Assembly: GCA_019636475.1 (NCBI GenBank)
Contig: JAHBXN010000005.1
Span: forward strand, 1-64,000
DNA from: Phycisphaerae bacterium
GTDB taxonomy: Bacteria > Planctomycetota > Phycisphaerae > UBA1845 > UTPLA1
Direction: 5' to 3'
Length of the DNA stretch: 64,000 nt
Shown: positions 1-8,629 of the stretch, piece after piece
How the letters are laid out: every line of letters begins with the position of its first letter
Numbering within the stretch: the stretch's first letter is position 1
Made by a program: the position numbers and the translations under genes
The notes under the pieces: model-generated
What the model saw: the letters and a program-made list of their open reading frames with translations, nothing else
Databases searched by the model: none
What the model was told of the DNA's origin: nothing

Positions 1-300
1 CTTCGGCACCTTGAGTCCCGCCTGACGCCAGAGTCGTTCGATCCGCTTGCGGTTCACACACCAGCCTTCGTGCCGCAGCAACGCCGTGATCCTGCGGTAA
101 CCATAACGGCCGTACACGCCGGCCAGTTCGATCATCCGTTGAACCAGCCGCGGCTCATCATCGCGAATGCGCACCCGATGACGCTGTGTCGCCCTGGCCT
201 GATGGAGTACCCGACACGCCCGACGCTCTGACACGTCCGGAAGCACTTCCCGAACGTGATCGATCGTCAGCCGTCGACGAGCCGGGCTCAGAAGTTTGGG
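1..300 (-). CDS. IS3-family transposase OrfB, 5' part only
   Basis: One hundred codons are visible before the window edge, from about LSPARRRLTIDHVREVL to WRQAGLKVPK. They match the N-terminal helix-turn-helix region (HTH_21) that precedes the DDE catalytic core of IS3 OrfB; the segment GRYGYRRITALLRHEG followed by NRKRIERLWRQAGL is characteristic. The catalytic D-D-E domain lies outside the window, so activity cannot be judged. The reading frame is -1 relative to OrfA and has no clear start of its own at this point, consistent with production as an OrfAB fusion by ribosomal frameshifting. Confidence 0.88.
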
Positions 301-569
301 TTGGCGGCCTCTTTCAAGATCGCATTGTCCAGCGACAGGTCGGCCACCACCTTCTTCAGCCGGCTGTTCTCACGCTCGAGTTCCTTCAGGCGTTTCGCCT
401 GATCCATCTTCAGCGCGCCGTACTCCTTGCGCCATCGATAGTACGTCTGGTCCGTAACCCCGATCTGCTTGCAGACCTCCGCCACCGTCCGGCCCTTGGC
501 CAACTCCACCTCCGCCTCACGCAGCTTGTGAATGATCTGCTCCGTCGAAAATCGATTCCGTGAACTCAT
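288..569 (-). CDS. IS3-family transposase OrfA
   Basis: This 93-residue protein (start chosen at ATG 569, which has GGAGG eight bases upstream; an in-frame ATG at 620 lies inside the IS end) is the DNA-binding partner of the IS3 transposase. Residues beginning FSTEQIIHKLREAEVEL through VTDQTYYRWRKEYG form the helix-turn-helix typical of HTH_Tnp_1, and the C-terminal part (KRLKELERENSRLKKVVAD) is a leucine-zipper-like coiled coil that multimerises with OrfAB. Family length is usually 85-105 residues, so it looks intact. It ends directly at the slippery heptamer leading to OrfB. Confidence 0.92.
   Translation of the reverse strand: MSSRNRFSTEQIIHKLREAEVELAKGRTVAEVCKQIGVTDQTYYRWRKEYGALKMDQAKRLKELERENSRLKKVVADLSLDNAILKEAANPNF
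294..300 (-). promoter_or_regulatory. Candidate -1 programmed frameshift site between OrfA and OrfB
   Basis: On the minus strand the OrfA frame reads aaC CCA AAC TTC TGA. The heptamer C CCA AAC is in the correct phase for an X XXY YYZ slippery site and lies one codon before the OrfA stop. A -1 slip here joins OrfA to the open OrfB frame. I did not fold the downstream RNA for a stimulatory structure. Confidence 0.65.
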
Positions 570-621
570 CAACCTGTCCTCCATTCCAGGGTCCAAGACC
601 ATGAGTTTACCACTCAACACA

Positions 622-647
622 TGGACCGGGTTATGGGGGGCAGGTCA
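622..647 (-). repeat. Terminal inverted repeat (left end) of the IS3 element
   Basis: The minus strand from base 647 reads TGACCTGCCCCCCATAACCC and then continues toward OrfA, whose start is about 50 bases further in. The TGA start and position just upstream of OrfA fit an IS3-family IRL. The partner repeat is off the window, so the exact inner limit is a guess. Confidence 0.6.
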
Positions 648-743
648 CTAGCCCATGCAACCCATGAGGATCAAGGCGGCGAACTGGATGTGCGACCGGG
701 CCTGCGAGAAATTTCTCATGGGCCGTATGTCGATACCGCGCCT

Positions 744-1208
744 CTACGGTGAACTTTTGGGCTTTCGCGAATACCGCCGCATGGCCTCAAGCGTCCGCGG
801 ACTGAGGTGGTGTTCGATACCCTCCGCGTCGATTTCCGCATCGGCGCGGGGCACACCCAGTGCAATGAGGAAGTCCAGCACCGTTCGGTGTCGTTCACGG
901 GTGAAGTCCGCGAGAGCCTTGCCTTCGTTCGTAAGAAAAATGGAGCGATACGGCTTTGAAGTCACCAGCCCTTCACGCTTCAGGCGATTGATAGTCTTGG
1001 TCACTGTGACCTGGGTAACGCCAAGATGCGTGGCCACATCAACCGCCCGAGCCTCGCCCCGCTCCCGAATGAGGTCGTCGATCAACTCCACATAGTCCTC
1101 TGCGATCTCGCGGGCGTGGTCGGATCGCGTTCGGCGATGCCCATCCACCGTGGAGAGTGCCGAACGAGTGGGTGCTGTGGATTTCTTGCGACGTAAGGTC
1201 GTGGGCAT
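744..1208 (-). CDS. mntR: MntR, DtxR-family manganese-responsive repressor
   Basis: This 154-residue protein aligns by eye along its whole length with Gram-negative MntR: a basic N-terminal tail, EIAEDYVELIDDLIRERGEAR leading into a winged helix (VDVATHLGVTQVTVTKTINRLKREGL), then the metal-binding/dimerisation half with RERHRTVLDFLIALGV and DAEGIEHHLSPRTLEAM. The E/H residues of the C-terminal motif are the expected Mn ligands. It has no SH3-like third domain, as expected for MntR rather than DtxR/IdeR. It is divergent from the metal ABC transporter starting at 1469, and an MntR-like palindrome sits on that promoter, so it most likely represses mntABCD when Mn is plentiful. In MntR-type regulators Mn(II) is the co-repressor (family knowledge). 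Confidence 0.93.
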   Translation of the reverse strand: MPTTLRRKKSTAPTRSALSTVDGHRRTRSDHAREIAEDYVELIDDLIRERGEARAVDVATHLGVTQVTVTKTINRLKREGLVTSKPYRSIFLTNEGKALADFTRERHRTVLDFLIALGVPRADAEIDAEGIEHHLSPRTLEAMRRYSRKPKSSP

Positions 1209-1381
1209 TTTCGATTTTCACTCGGACGGGCCATCGGCGCCCACTTCAGACGCCCTGTGCCGGATCGGACCGCACACCGGACTGACTTCGACCGCATTTA
1301 GCGTAACCGTCCGGACAACATGGTTCAAGGCGATTTGTTCGTTGAGCGATGATAAATTGCGTGGGCTCTTCATTTTTTGAC

Positions 1382-1410
1382 TTGACCGAATGTATAGCCT
1401 CTGCTAAATT
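1382..1410 (+). promoter_or_regulatory. mntABCD promoter with overlapping MntR-like operator
   Basis: TTGACC at 1382-1387 is followed after 17 bases by TAAATT at 1405-1410, a plausible -35/-10 pair for mntA, whose start is at 1469. Between and over the -10 lies TATAGC-CTCT-GCTAAA (1393-1408): TAGC and GCTA arms around a 4-base spacer, the same layout as the enterobacterial MntR box (ATAGC-N4-GCTAT type). A repressor bound here would block RNA polymerase. The assignment is by eye from the known MntR box, not from footprint data. Confidence 0.6.
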
Positions 1411-1468
1411 CTGACGCCATCGCAAGCCCGCTTTCGCGCGCCGGAGTTGTGTGGAGGAGTCTGACTGC

Positions 1469-2503
1469 ATGTCCCGCCCCTGCCGTTGCTGTATCGTCGC
1501 CTCGTGCCTGACGGCCATCGCCCTGATCGGTTGTCGCGAAGAGAACCCGGCACTCGGGGGCGACGCCAACAAGAACCGAAACGCTTCGACTGAAGATTTG
1601 CATCGAACGCCGCCGGCCGCCAGATTCAAGATCACCTGCACCACTGGCATGATCACAGACACCGTCCGCCGAATTGCGTCGGACCGGGCGGACGTCCTGG
1701 GCATCATCGGGGAAGGTGTCGATCCACATCTGTACCAAGCCACGCGATCGGATGTCCTTGCACTGACGTCGGCGGATGTCGTCTATTACAACGGCCTCCT
1801 GCTTGAGGGCCGGATGACCGATACCTTTATTAAGGTTGCCCGACAGAGGCCGGTGTATGCCGTAACCGATCTCATCGACGAGAGCATACTGATCGTGCCG
1901 GCCGCCCTCGGCGGGCATCCGGATCCTCACGTCTGGATGGACCCCTCGCTGTGGTCGATCTGTGCCAAGCAGGTCGCCATCACACTGGGCAATCTCGATC
2001 CACCGCGGCGAGAGACCTTTGTGGCCAATCACGCCAAATTTGCCGAAGAACTCACGCAGCTCGACGCCTACGCGCGAAAATGCCTGGATTCCGTCCCGGA
2101 GCGTAGCCGCGTACTCGTAACCGCCCACGATGCGTTCCGATATTTTGCACGTGCCTACGGCATGGAAGTTCACGGCATTCAAGGCATCAGTACCGAATCT
2201 GAAGCCGGCATCGCGGACATCAACCGTCTCGTCGATTTACTGGTGACCCGTGAGGTCAAAGCGGTTTTCATCGAATCGTCGGTCTCCGATAAGAACATTC
2301 GTGCGCTCATCGAAGGCGCGGCTGCTCGCGGACATACAGTCACAATCGGCGGAACGCTTTACTCCGACGCCATGGGAAAACCGGGCACCTACGAGGGCAC
2401 CTATGTCGGAATGATCGATCACAATGTGACCACGATCACCCGATCGCTCGGCGGAGACGCCCCGATCCGGGGCTTGCACGGCAAGCTGTCTTTCGAAAAA
2501 TGA
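1469..2503 (+). CDS. mntA: Mn/Zn ABC transporter substrate-binding lipoprotein (TroA/MntA type)
   Basis: The 344-residue product captures divalent metal outside the cytoplasmic membrane and hands it to the MntBCD permease. The start at ATG 1469 has GGAGGAG about nine bases upstream; it gives a lipoprotein signal with lipobox LIGC and lipidated Cys22, while the longer GTG start (1451) only adds six residues. Cluster A-1 landmarks are present: His87 in DPHLY, His154 in DPHVWMD, His220 in TAHDAF and Asp300 in YSDAMG. This is an H-H-H-D site as in TroA; the Mn-specific PsaA/MntC type usually has Glu at the third position, so the metal could be Mn, Zn or Fe. The MntR-type regulator next door argues for Mn. 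The stop overlaps the mntB start (ATGA), so the operon is translationally coupled. Confidence 0.93.
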   Translation: MSRPCRCCIVASCLTAIALIGCREENPALGGDANKNRNASTEDLHRTPPAARFKITCTTGMITDTVRRIASDRADVLGIIGEGVDPHLYQATRSDVLALTSADVVYYNGLLLEGRMTDTFIKVARQRPVYAVTDLIDESILIVPAALGGHPDPHVWMDPSLWSICAKQVAITLGNLDPPRRETFVANHAKFAEELTQLDAYARKCLDSVPERSRVLVTAHDAFRYFARAYGMEVHGIQGISTESEAGIADINRLVDLLVTREVKAVFIESSVSDKNIRALIEGAAARGHTVTIGGTLYSDAMGKPGTYEGTYVGMIDHNVTTITRSLGGDAPIRGLHGKLSFEK

Positions 2504-3357
2504 GCCGGAAAATGTCTGAACAAAAACCCCACACCCCGCCGGCGAGAAATTCCCTGACAAGAAAGACGATCGCTCCGCACGAAGATCACGATCTCGCGGC
2601 CCCGGTTTCGATTCATGACATGACTGTGGCATATCATCGCAAACCGGTGCTATGGGACATCGATTACGCCGCTCCACGGGGCCAGCTCATCGGCATCGTC
2701 GGTCCAAACGGTGCGGGAAAAAGTACGCTCATTCGTGCGTGCCTCGATCTCATTCCGAAAACATCCGGAAGTGTCTTATTCTACGGCAGCCAATATCGGC
2801 GGGCGCGGCACACGTTAGGCTACGTCCCGCAAAGAGAAAGCATCGATTGGGATTTTCCTGCCAGCGCGCTGGATATCGTGACCATGGGCCGCTACGGCCG
2901 AATTCCATGGTGTATGCCGCCGCGAAGGAGGGACAGGGAAATCGCACTGCATGCGCTTGAACAGGTGGGAATGGCCGATTTCGCGCGACGCCAGATCAGC
3001 AAACTCTCCGGCGGACAGCAACAGCGTGTCTTCCTGGCAAGGGCACTCGCGCAGGATGCGGAGACCTACTTTATGGATGAGCCATTCGCGGGAGTGGATG
3101 CCGCGACGGAGTCCGCAATTGTCGGCATCCTCCGGGAACTCAAGTCCCGCGGCCGAACCGTCATCGCCGTTCATCATGATCTTCATACCGTCCCCGAGTA
3201 TTTCGATCATGTGATGTTCCTCAACATGCGCATTGTCGCCTGCGGTCCGACGAGCGAGGTTTTCACGCAGGAGAATCTGCAGAAAACCTATGGCGGGCGG
3301 CTGACTTTGCTTGTCGAAGCGGCGGAAGCGGTTGCCCGTGGCGGCAAGGTCAAGTGA
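2500..3357 (+). CDS. mntB: Mn/Zn ABC transporter ATP-binding protein
   Basis: This 285-residue ATPase energises metal uptake. It shows Walker [11 protein letters not shown]-loop region [14 protein letters not shown] typical of the metal-chelate subclass, signature LSGGQQQR, Walker B TYFMDEP and the switch histidine in AVHHDLH. The first roughly 35 residues, before [19 protein letters not shown], are an extra tail; a later start (for example Met5 at 2512) is possible. The start ATG overlaps the mntA stop. The order SBP-ATPase-permease-permease matches mntABCD of Bacillus and troABCD of Treponema. Confidence 0.95.
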   Translation: MSRKMSEQKPHTPPARNSLTRKTIAPHEDHDLAAPVSIHDMTVAYHRKPVLWDIDYAAPRGQLIGIVGPNGAGKSTLIRACLDLIPKTSGSVLFYGSQYRRARHTLGYVPQRESIDWDFPASALDIVTMGRYGRIPWCMPPRRRDREIALHALEQVGMADFARRQISKLSGGQQQRVFLARALAQDAETYFMDEPFAGVDAATESAIVGILRELKSRGRTVIAVHHDLHTVPEYFDHVMFLNMRIVACGPTSEVFTQENLQKTYGGRLTLLVEAAEAVARGGKVK

Positions 3358-3367
3358 GGCTGCTGGC

Positions 3368-4852
3368 GTGATCGGACCTGTAATACGGCCAATCCGAAAC
3401 ACCCGACCGGGCACCCTGTTGGCCGGAGCGGTCATCACATCCCTGTCTATTGCAGCAAGTATCTCCGCCGCATCGGAACCTGACCACGGCCACCAATCAC
3501 GCAGCGCGACGAACGACCGCCCGGCGTCCGTTTCCAACTCTCGCTGGCCGACGTGGCCTGACTATCTCCGGGCCCTGACACTCCAGGATTACAACACGCG
3601 GATTGTTGTCATCGGCACGACACTGCTCGGCGCTGCCGCAGGTGTGATCGGCACCTTCGCTTACCTTCGCAAACGAGCCATGGTTGGTGACGCACTCAGC
3701 CATTCCACTTTGCCGGGCATTGCCGTTGCCTTCCTCATCACCGAGTCTAAGTCGCTCGGCGCCCTGCTGCTCGGAGCAGCCGTAAGCGGCGCCCTCGGTG
3801 TCTTCTGCGTGATTGGTCTTGGCCGTTTTCGCCGAATCAAGGTCGATGCGGCGATTGGCATCGTCCTGAGCGTCTTCTTCGGCATGGGCATGGTCCTGAT
3901 GACAATCATCCAGAAGATGCAGACCGGCAACCAGGCCGGTCTTGACCGGTTCATATACGGAAAGTCCGCAGGCATGATTCTCAGCGACGCGCTCCTGATC
4001 GGCGCCGCGGCCGTCGGCGTCGCGCTCGGTAGCGTCCTGTTCTTTAAGGAATTCAGACTAGTCTGCTTCGATGCCGACTTCGGCGCATCGCTCGGCCGAT
4101 CCCCGCTTGTGATCGATGCGTTGATGATGACACTTGTGGTCGTCACGACTGTTGTCGGCCTTCAAGCCGTCGGACTGATACTCGTCGTCGCCCTGCTCAT
4201 TATTCCCGCCGCCTCGGCCCGATTCTGGACGGACAATCTGCGGCGAATGACCGTCCTGGCGGCGCTTTTCGGCGCGGTCAGCTGCTGGATCGGAGCGACC
4301 TTCAGCGCCCTGGTTTCAAACGTGCCGACCGGTGCGGTCATCGTTGTTTGCGCAGGCTTCGTGTTCTTCCTGAGCATGTTATTCGCGCCGCTCCGCGGCC
4401 TCGCTGCCGAACTCTTTCGACAAGCCACGCTTCGGCGAAGAATCGCCTACCAGAATCTCATGCGTGCGATGGCAGAACGAGAGGAACAGGACGGCACGGG
4501 CGCGGCATCCACATTCAATGAACTCTTGCTCAAACGCAGTTGGACCGCGTCCACGCTGAAAAGCCTGCTTCGCCGCGGCCAACGGCTTCAGGAAGTCGCG
4601 AAACTGTCTTTCGACCGATACGCCCTGACCAGGCCCGGGCGGCTCAAGGCTGACCGCGTACTCCGAAATCACCGACTCTGGGAAGCCTACCTCATACGTC
4701 ACGCAGACATCGCGCCGTCACATGTCGATCGCGACGCAGACATGATTGAGCATATTCTCTCGCCGGAATTGGTGCGAGAACTCGAGAGCACTCTATCCGC
4801 CGGTGGTGAGATTCCGCCGTCTCCGCATGGAGAGGTCGTGCGCCAGCCATGA
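3368..4852 (+). CDS. mntC: Mn/Zn ABC permease fused to a DtxR-like domain (MntC)
   Basis: The 494-residue product has an ABC-3 family permease: after a hydrophilic N-terminal stretch come about eight or nine membrane helices with GTFAYLRKRAMVGDALSHSTLPGIA and VGLQAVGLILVVALLIIPAASAR, both hallmarks of the family. The last about 125 residues are cytoplasmic and look like a DtxR-type module: TASTLKSLLRRG, ALTRPGRLKADRVLRNHRLWEAYL and DADMIEHILSPELVRELE mirror the wing and metal-binding helices of MntR/DtxR. I chose GTG 3368 with GAGG nine bases upstream; an in-frame TTG at 3311 would overlap mntB by 47 bases. Chlamydial YtgC-YtgR is a known permease-repressor fusion of this kind. Whether the domain binds DNA, senses metal in place or is cleaved off is not known from sequence. 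Confidence 0.9.
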   Translation: MIGPVIRPIRNTRPGTLLAGAVITSLSIAASISAASEPDHGHQSRSATNDRPASVSNSRWPTWPDYLRALTLQDYNTRIVVIGTTLLGAAAGVIGTFAYLRKRAMVGDALSHSTLPGIAVAFLITESKSLGALLLGAAVSGALGVFCVIGLGRFRRIKVDAAIGIVLSVFFGMGMVLMTIIQKMQTGNQAGLDRFIYGKSAGMILSDALLIGAAAVGVALGSVLFFKEFRLVCFDADFGASLGRSPLVIDALMMTLVVVTTVVGLQAVGLILVVALLIIPAASARFWTDNLRRMTVLAALFGAVSCWIGATFSALVSNVPTGAVIVVCAGFVFFLSMLFAPLRGLAAELFRQATLRRRIAYQNLMRAMAEREEQDGTGAASTFNELLLKRSWTASTLKSLLRRGQRLQEVAKLSFDRYALTRPGRLKADRVLRNHRLWEAYLIRHADIAPSHVDRDADMIEHILSPELVRELESTLSAGGEIPPSPHGEVVRQP

Positions 4853-6180
4853 ACAGTTGGAACTGGACCAGCGACGGTTGGGTCATGGCGGTGGCAGTCA
4901 TGAGCGCCGTATCCTGCGCGCTGCCCGGGTGCTACCTTGTTCTGCGGCGCATGTCCCTCATGGGCGATGCAATCTCACACGCTGTCCTGCCCGGACTCGC
5001 GATTGCGTTTCTCTGGTCGCAAAGCCGCTCGCCCCTGCCGATGTTCATTGGAGCAGTCTTGGTCGGAACGCTCACCGCCCTGCTCACTCAGGCGGTCAGT
5101 CGATCAGGCAAGGTTGAAGAAGGCGCGGCCATGGGCGTCATTTTCAGCGTGTTCTTTGCTCTCGGTCTCATCCTCATCAGGCAGGCGGCAGACCAGGTCG
5201 ATCTCGACCCTTCCTGCGTGCTCTACGGCAACATTGAGAACATCGGATTGGAGGCGACCGTATTCGGCGCACCGATTGCCGCACGCAACCTCGCGATCGT
5301 CTTGACGATGAATGTGCTTTTTATCGCGCTTTTTTACAAGGAACTGAGAATCTGTGCCTTCGATCCCGCACTGGCAACGACGCTCGGTATCAACGCAAAC
5401 ATCATGCATTACGCGCTGATGATCCTTGTCGCCCTAACAACCGTCGCAAACTTTGAATCGGTCGGTTCGATACTTGTCATCGCCATGCTGATCATTCCAC
5501 CGGTGTGCGCCCACCTGCTCACTGATCGACTGGGACTCATGATCGTGCTCAGCGTGGTGATTGCCGGCGCAACCGGCATACTGGGTCGTGTTTTTGTTGT
5601 GTTCGGCCCCGGATGGATCGGCGCCGACTTTGATACGAATACCGCCGCCTTGATGGCGGTGATCGCCGGTGGATTCCTTTTGCTCGCTCTGCTTTTTGCG
5701 CCGGAGCATGGCCTGATCGCAGCCACGGCCCATCGATATGCCGTCGAGCGCCAGATCATCCGCGAGGACATTCTCGGGCTTCTGTTCCGATGGAACGAGA
5801 TGGGCAACCGCGACGATCAGCCGATGAGCACGCCGAACGTGCTTGATGCGATCGGACGCTCTGGCGCGACTCGAAAAGCAATCGGGTCCCTGCTTCGGCG
5901 AGGCGACATTGAACGCACAACTCTGGCGCCGAACGCCGCCGGCGCGATCCATGAAGGTCTTCGACTGACGCCACGCGGACTGGAGCGCGCAACGCAGCTC
6001 ATTCGCGGCCATCGACTGTGGGAAGCCTACCTTGAAAAGCACTTCGAATTGCCCAGGGATCATCTCCACATGCCCGCGGAGCGCGTTGAGCATTACCTCA
6101 CACCAATGATGCGAGATCAGCTTGCAGAGGATCTCACCGCGCCGGATAAAGATCCTCACGGACGCGAAATCCCGGACTGA
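4849..6180 (+). CDS. mntD: Second Mn/Zn ABC permease fused to a DtxR-like domain (MntD)
   Basis: This 443-residue permease starts at an ATG overlapping the mntC stop. It has the ABC-3 marks VLRRMSLMGDAISHAVLPGLAIA and ESVGSILVIAMLIIPPVCAHLL in about eight or nine membrane helices (residues ~10-295). As in MntC, a C-terminal cytoplasmic tail (~residues 305-443) resembles a DtxR winged helix plus metal-binding helices: SGATRKAIGSLLRRGDIE, GLRLTPRGLERATQLIRGHR and MPAERVEHYLTPMMRDQLAED. MntC and MntD would form the heteromeric channel driven by MntB. Presence of the extra domain in both permeases rules out a one-off fusion artefact. Confidence 0.92.
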   Translation: MNSWNWTSDGWVMAVAVMSAVSCALPGCYLVLRRMSLMGDAISHAVLPGLAIAFLWSQSRSPLPMFIGAVLVGTLTALLTQAVSRSGKVEEGAAMGVIFSVFFALGLILIRQAADQVDLDPSCVLYGNIENIGLEATVFGAPIAARNLAIVLTMNVLFIALFYKELRICAFDPALATTLGINANIMHYALMILVALTTVANFESVGSILVIAMLIIPPVCAHLLTDRLGLMIVLSVVIAGATGILGRVFVVFGPGWIGADFDTNTAALMAVIAGGFLLLALLFAPEHGLIAATAHRYAVERQIIREDILGLLFRWNEMGNRDDQPMSTPNVLDAIGRSGATRKAIGSLLRRGDIERTTLAPNAAGAIHEGLRLTPRGLERATQLIRGHRLWEAYLEKHFELPRDHLHMPAERVEHYLTPMMRDQLAEDLTAPDKDPHGREIPD

Positions 6181-6301
6181 CCACCGCCGCGCCGCGAGGC
6201 GCTGCCTGTCGCCCGCTTGTCTCTCACTGAATAGACCGGTCTAATGTCGATTGACTCAGGACGCCATGGCTCAACCAATCGACCCTGGACGGGAATCATT
6301 G

Positions 6302-7939
6302 ATGAAGAAACTTCAACTTGTGCAATTCGCCTCGAATCGCGCCTCAATCACAAACTGGATCGCGGTCACTGCCATGGTGGTGACGCTTGCGGCGACACGG
6401 CCGGCTCACGCTGGCGGTTACATTTGCGCCGAGGGGGGCGGCGGACTTGACAAAGGGCGATGGGCCGACGACGTATTCGCGTGGATGCTCGGACATGGTG
6501 GAGAACGCCGCGTCGTCGTGGTCGGGTATCATGCCGATGCCGACGAAACCGTCGAACGCGTGTTCCTGAAGCACGGAGCCACAAGCGTCCGACATCTCAC
6601 TATCCCGAGCCGTGAGGTCGCGGACTTAAAGGATACCGCCGAAGCAATTCTCTCATCGGACATCATCTGGCTTCGCGGCGGCGACCAATCAAGATATGTC
6701 TTCAACTGGCGCGGCACCGCAACCGAACGCGCAATCCGAACCGTTTACGATCGGGGCGGAGTCATTGGCGGCACCAGTGCCGGCGCAGCCGTACTCGGCG
6801 AAGCCATCTTCGATGCGCTGAATGGATCGCTTGCGTCACACGAAGCGCTGAGCGATCCGTTTCATCCGCTCGTGACTTTGACGACCGGTTTCCTAAGCCT
6901 CACGCCCGGAGTGCTATTCGACACGCACTTCACCGAACGCGGGCGAATCGGGCGACTGGCAGTCATGCTGGCGCGGCGATTTGAAGATGCCCAGCAGGAC
7001 CTCATTGGCGTCGGGCTCGACTATCGAACTGCCTTTTGCGTTTACCCCGACCTGACGGCTGAAGTGCTCGGCGAGGGGGCTGTGACGATTCTGCATCGGA
7101 CCGGCGAATCCCGGCAACTCATCCTGCGCAGGCGTCCGCCGATCATCACCGATCTGTCGTGGTCCTCGCTGATTCACCGCCAGCGATACGACCTGCGAAC
7201 ACGCCGGATCATTCAGGAGAACGATACCACACCGGAAAACCCACCCACGGAGCAAGCGCCGGCGGCGCGATCCGCATTCTCAGTCTGCACGCTGGACGGC
7301 GGCACCGAAGAGGACGCAGGCAAGGGCAAATGGATCGTCCAGGACGGCGGGAACAAGCGCGCCCTCTTCGAGGGTTCCGTGAAAGCGGCGAGCGGAACCG
7401 GAGAGATCGGCGATTCGGTGATCGTGACCCGGACATGGCGAGGCGACGGACATATCGAAAACCGTGCCGGCGGCGCCGTGTGGATCTTGGCGGATAAGAA
7501 AGCCCATCTTGCATTGCTCATCGGTGATGGAATGCAGGTCGATGCGGATCCGACCGGCATCCTCGCCTTTCGGACAACGCGCGATGACGCGCCGTCAGCC
7601 ATACTGCACTGCACACGGGACGCGCGGGCCACCGCATCGACCACCGCCCGATCACGACAGGTCGCCGCGATCTCCGATGGTCGCTTGCATATTCTCGGTA
7701 ATGAGACGTTTTACAATCACGCAAAGCATCGAGTGGTCATCGGTCGGCGATTGGCCGACCTGAATGCCGACGATGAGTTGGACCGCGCAGACCTCGAACT
7801 GTTTGCCGACATTGTTTCCGGCGCCCCCTGCGCGCAGTGGCAGCGCCAGTCCATTGACGCCAATGGCGACCATCGGGTCGATGTGAATGACGTCGCCCCC
7901 TTTATCGATCAGCTGTTGAAAATCTTCGAGGTTTGGTAA
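6302..7939 (+). CDS. Secreted cyanophycinase-like (peptidase S51) protein with dockerin-like C-terminus
   Basis: The 545-residue protein starts best at ATG 6302, which gives a signal peptide ending about TRPAHA-GG (residue 37); upstream in-frame starts add 12-17 residues. The catalytic part is an S51 fold: VVVVGYHADADETVERVF, IIWLRGGDQSRY and the nucleophile elbow GGTSAGAA with Ser159, followed by a DTHFTERGRIGRL segment as in cyanophycinases, which hydrolyse beta-linked Asp-Arg peptides. A beta-rich middle domain follows, and the tail carries two Ca-binding-type repeats (DLNADDELDRADLELFADI and DANGDHRVDVNDVAPFID) like the dockerin motifs of other secreted proteins here. Family membership is clear, but the true substrate of this extracellular form is unknown. 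Confidence 0.82.
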   Translation: MKKLQLVQFASNRASITNWIAVTAMVVTLAATRPAHAGGYICAEGGGGLDKGRWADDVFAWMLGHGGERRVVVVGYHADADETVERVFLKHGATSVRHLTIPSREVADLKDTAEAILSSDIIWLRGGDQSRYVFNWRGTATERAIRTVYDRGGVIGGTSAGAAVLGEAIFDALNGSLASHEALSDPFHPLVTLTTGFLSLTPGVLFDTHFTERGRIGRLAVMLARRFEDAQQDLIGVGLDYRTAFCVYPDLTAEVLGEGAVTILHRTGESRQLILRRRPPIITDLSWSSLIHRQRYDLRTRRIIQENDTTPENPPTEQAPAARSAFSVCTLDGGTEEDAGKGKWIVQDGGNKRALFEGSVKAASGTGEIGDSVIVTRTWRGDGHIENRAGGAVWILADKKAHLALLIGDGMQVDADPTGILAFRTTRDDAPSAILHCTRDARATASTTARSRQVAAISDGRLHILGNETFYNHAKHRVVIGRRLADLNADDELDRADLELFADIVSGAPCAQWQRQSIDANGDHRVDVNDVAPFIDQLLKIFEVW

Positions 7940-7960
7940 ATCCGCATTCCGACCGCGTTT

Positions 7961-8629
7961 TCACCACGCTGAGTTGTCGCCGATCGCCGGCGTCCAGTGC
8001 TTCAGCATACGCGGGCTCTGCGCCGTTCGCTCGATCAGGTCGAGTCGCGTCACATCCGGCGGCCGGCGGTCGATCAGATTCTGAAGCTTGACCCATGCCG
8101 TGGTCGCCCGATCTGCGAACTCGCTCCGCAGGTGCTTTCCGCGATAGAAAATCTGGATCTCATATGGCGATGCAGAGGCGTCGCCCTGTCCCACGGATGC
8201 CGCGAGCGAATGATCATCCGCGTCGGCTCGTTCTCGGAATGCCGCGCGTTGCTCGGCGTCGAGCGCGGCATATGCGATGTATGCCGTACGAACTTCCGCC
8301 GATTTCCAGCGCATTGCCTTCCATCGCCTGATGATTGCGGCCACCTCTTCACTCGCAGGCATCCCACCGAACCGTGCCGTAAGAAAGGCCCGAACCGCAC
8401 TGTCACGTGGGCGAATGCCTGCCGACGCCAGTTCACGACATGCGTCGATCACCCGCGGCTCCCACTCGTCGGTCGCGCGGTCAAAATGTGCGTCCGCCGT
8501 TTCAGCCGGCGGAATCATCGCGTTCAAATCTTCATGGCCGGCCGTCTCCGGCGTCATGCCCCGGGCCATCGCACTCAGCGCCGCCGCAATGGCCGAATCT
8601 TGTTCCGAAAGGGGTACACCGTCGCTCAT
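7961..8629 (-). CDS. Hypothetical protein
   Basis: The 222-residue protein is not recognised. The strand was chosen because the ATG at 8629 has GAGGTGAG just upstream, while the overlapping plus-strand frame (7997-8650) has no such site and a Cys/Arg-rich, unlikely composition. The sequence is mostly helical and charged, with no signal peptide or membrane segment; the middle (VRAFLTARFGGMPASEEVAAIIRRWKAM) could be a small helical domain. It is convergent with the cyanophycinase-like gene 22 bases away and stands alone. Confidence 0.6.
   Translation of the reverse strand: MSDGVPLSEQDSAIAAALSAMARGMTPETAGHEDLNAMIPPAETADAHFDRATDEWEPRVIDACRELASAGIRPRDSAVRAFLTARFGGMPASEEVAAIIRRWKAMRWKSAEVRTAYIAYAALDAEQRAAFRERADADDHSLAASVGQGDASASPYEIQIFYRGKHLRSEFADRATTAWVKLQNLIDRRPPDVTRLDLIERTAQSPRMLKHWTPAIGDNSAW

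Larger units (their letters stand above)
1..647 (-). mobile_element. IS3-family insertion sequence, one end only
   Basis: The element reads leftwards and runs off the window at base 1. It holds a small OrfA with a helix-turn-helix and coiled coil, followed in the -1 frame by the start of an OrfB transposase. Its outer end, read on the minus strand from base 647, begins TGACCTGCCCCCCATAAC, which fits the TG-starting terminal repeats of IS3-family elements. The other end, and therefore the target-site duplication, is outside the window. No gene is visibly interrupted at this end; the flank is the intergenic space after mntR. Confidence 0.9.

Noticed and set aside
661-722. Inverted repeat CCCATGAG/CTCATGGG as a terminator for mntR
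   Set aside because: The arms are separated by 46 bases and no T-run follows on the mntR strand.
1370-2182. 270-codon minus-strand open frame opposite mntA
   Set aside because: It runs antisense through a complete, motif-supported lipoprotein gene, has no ribosome-binding site and no family features; long antisense frames are expected in GC-rich coding DNA.
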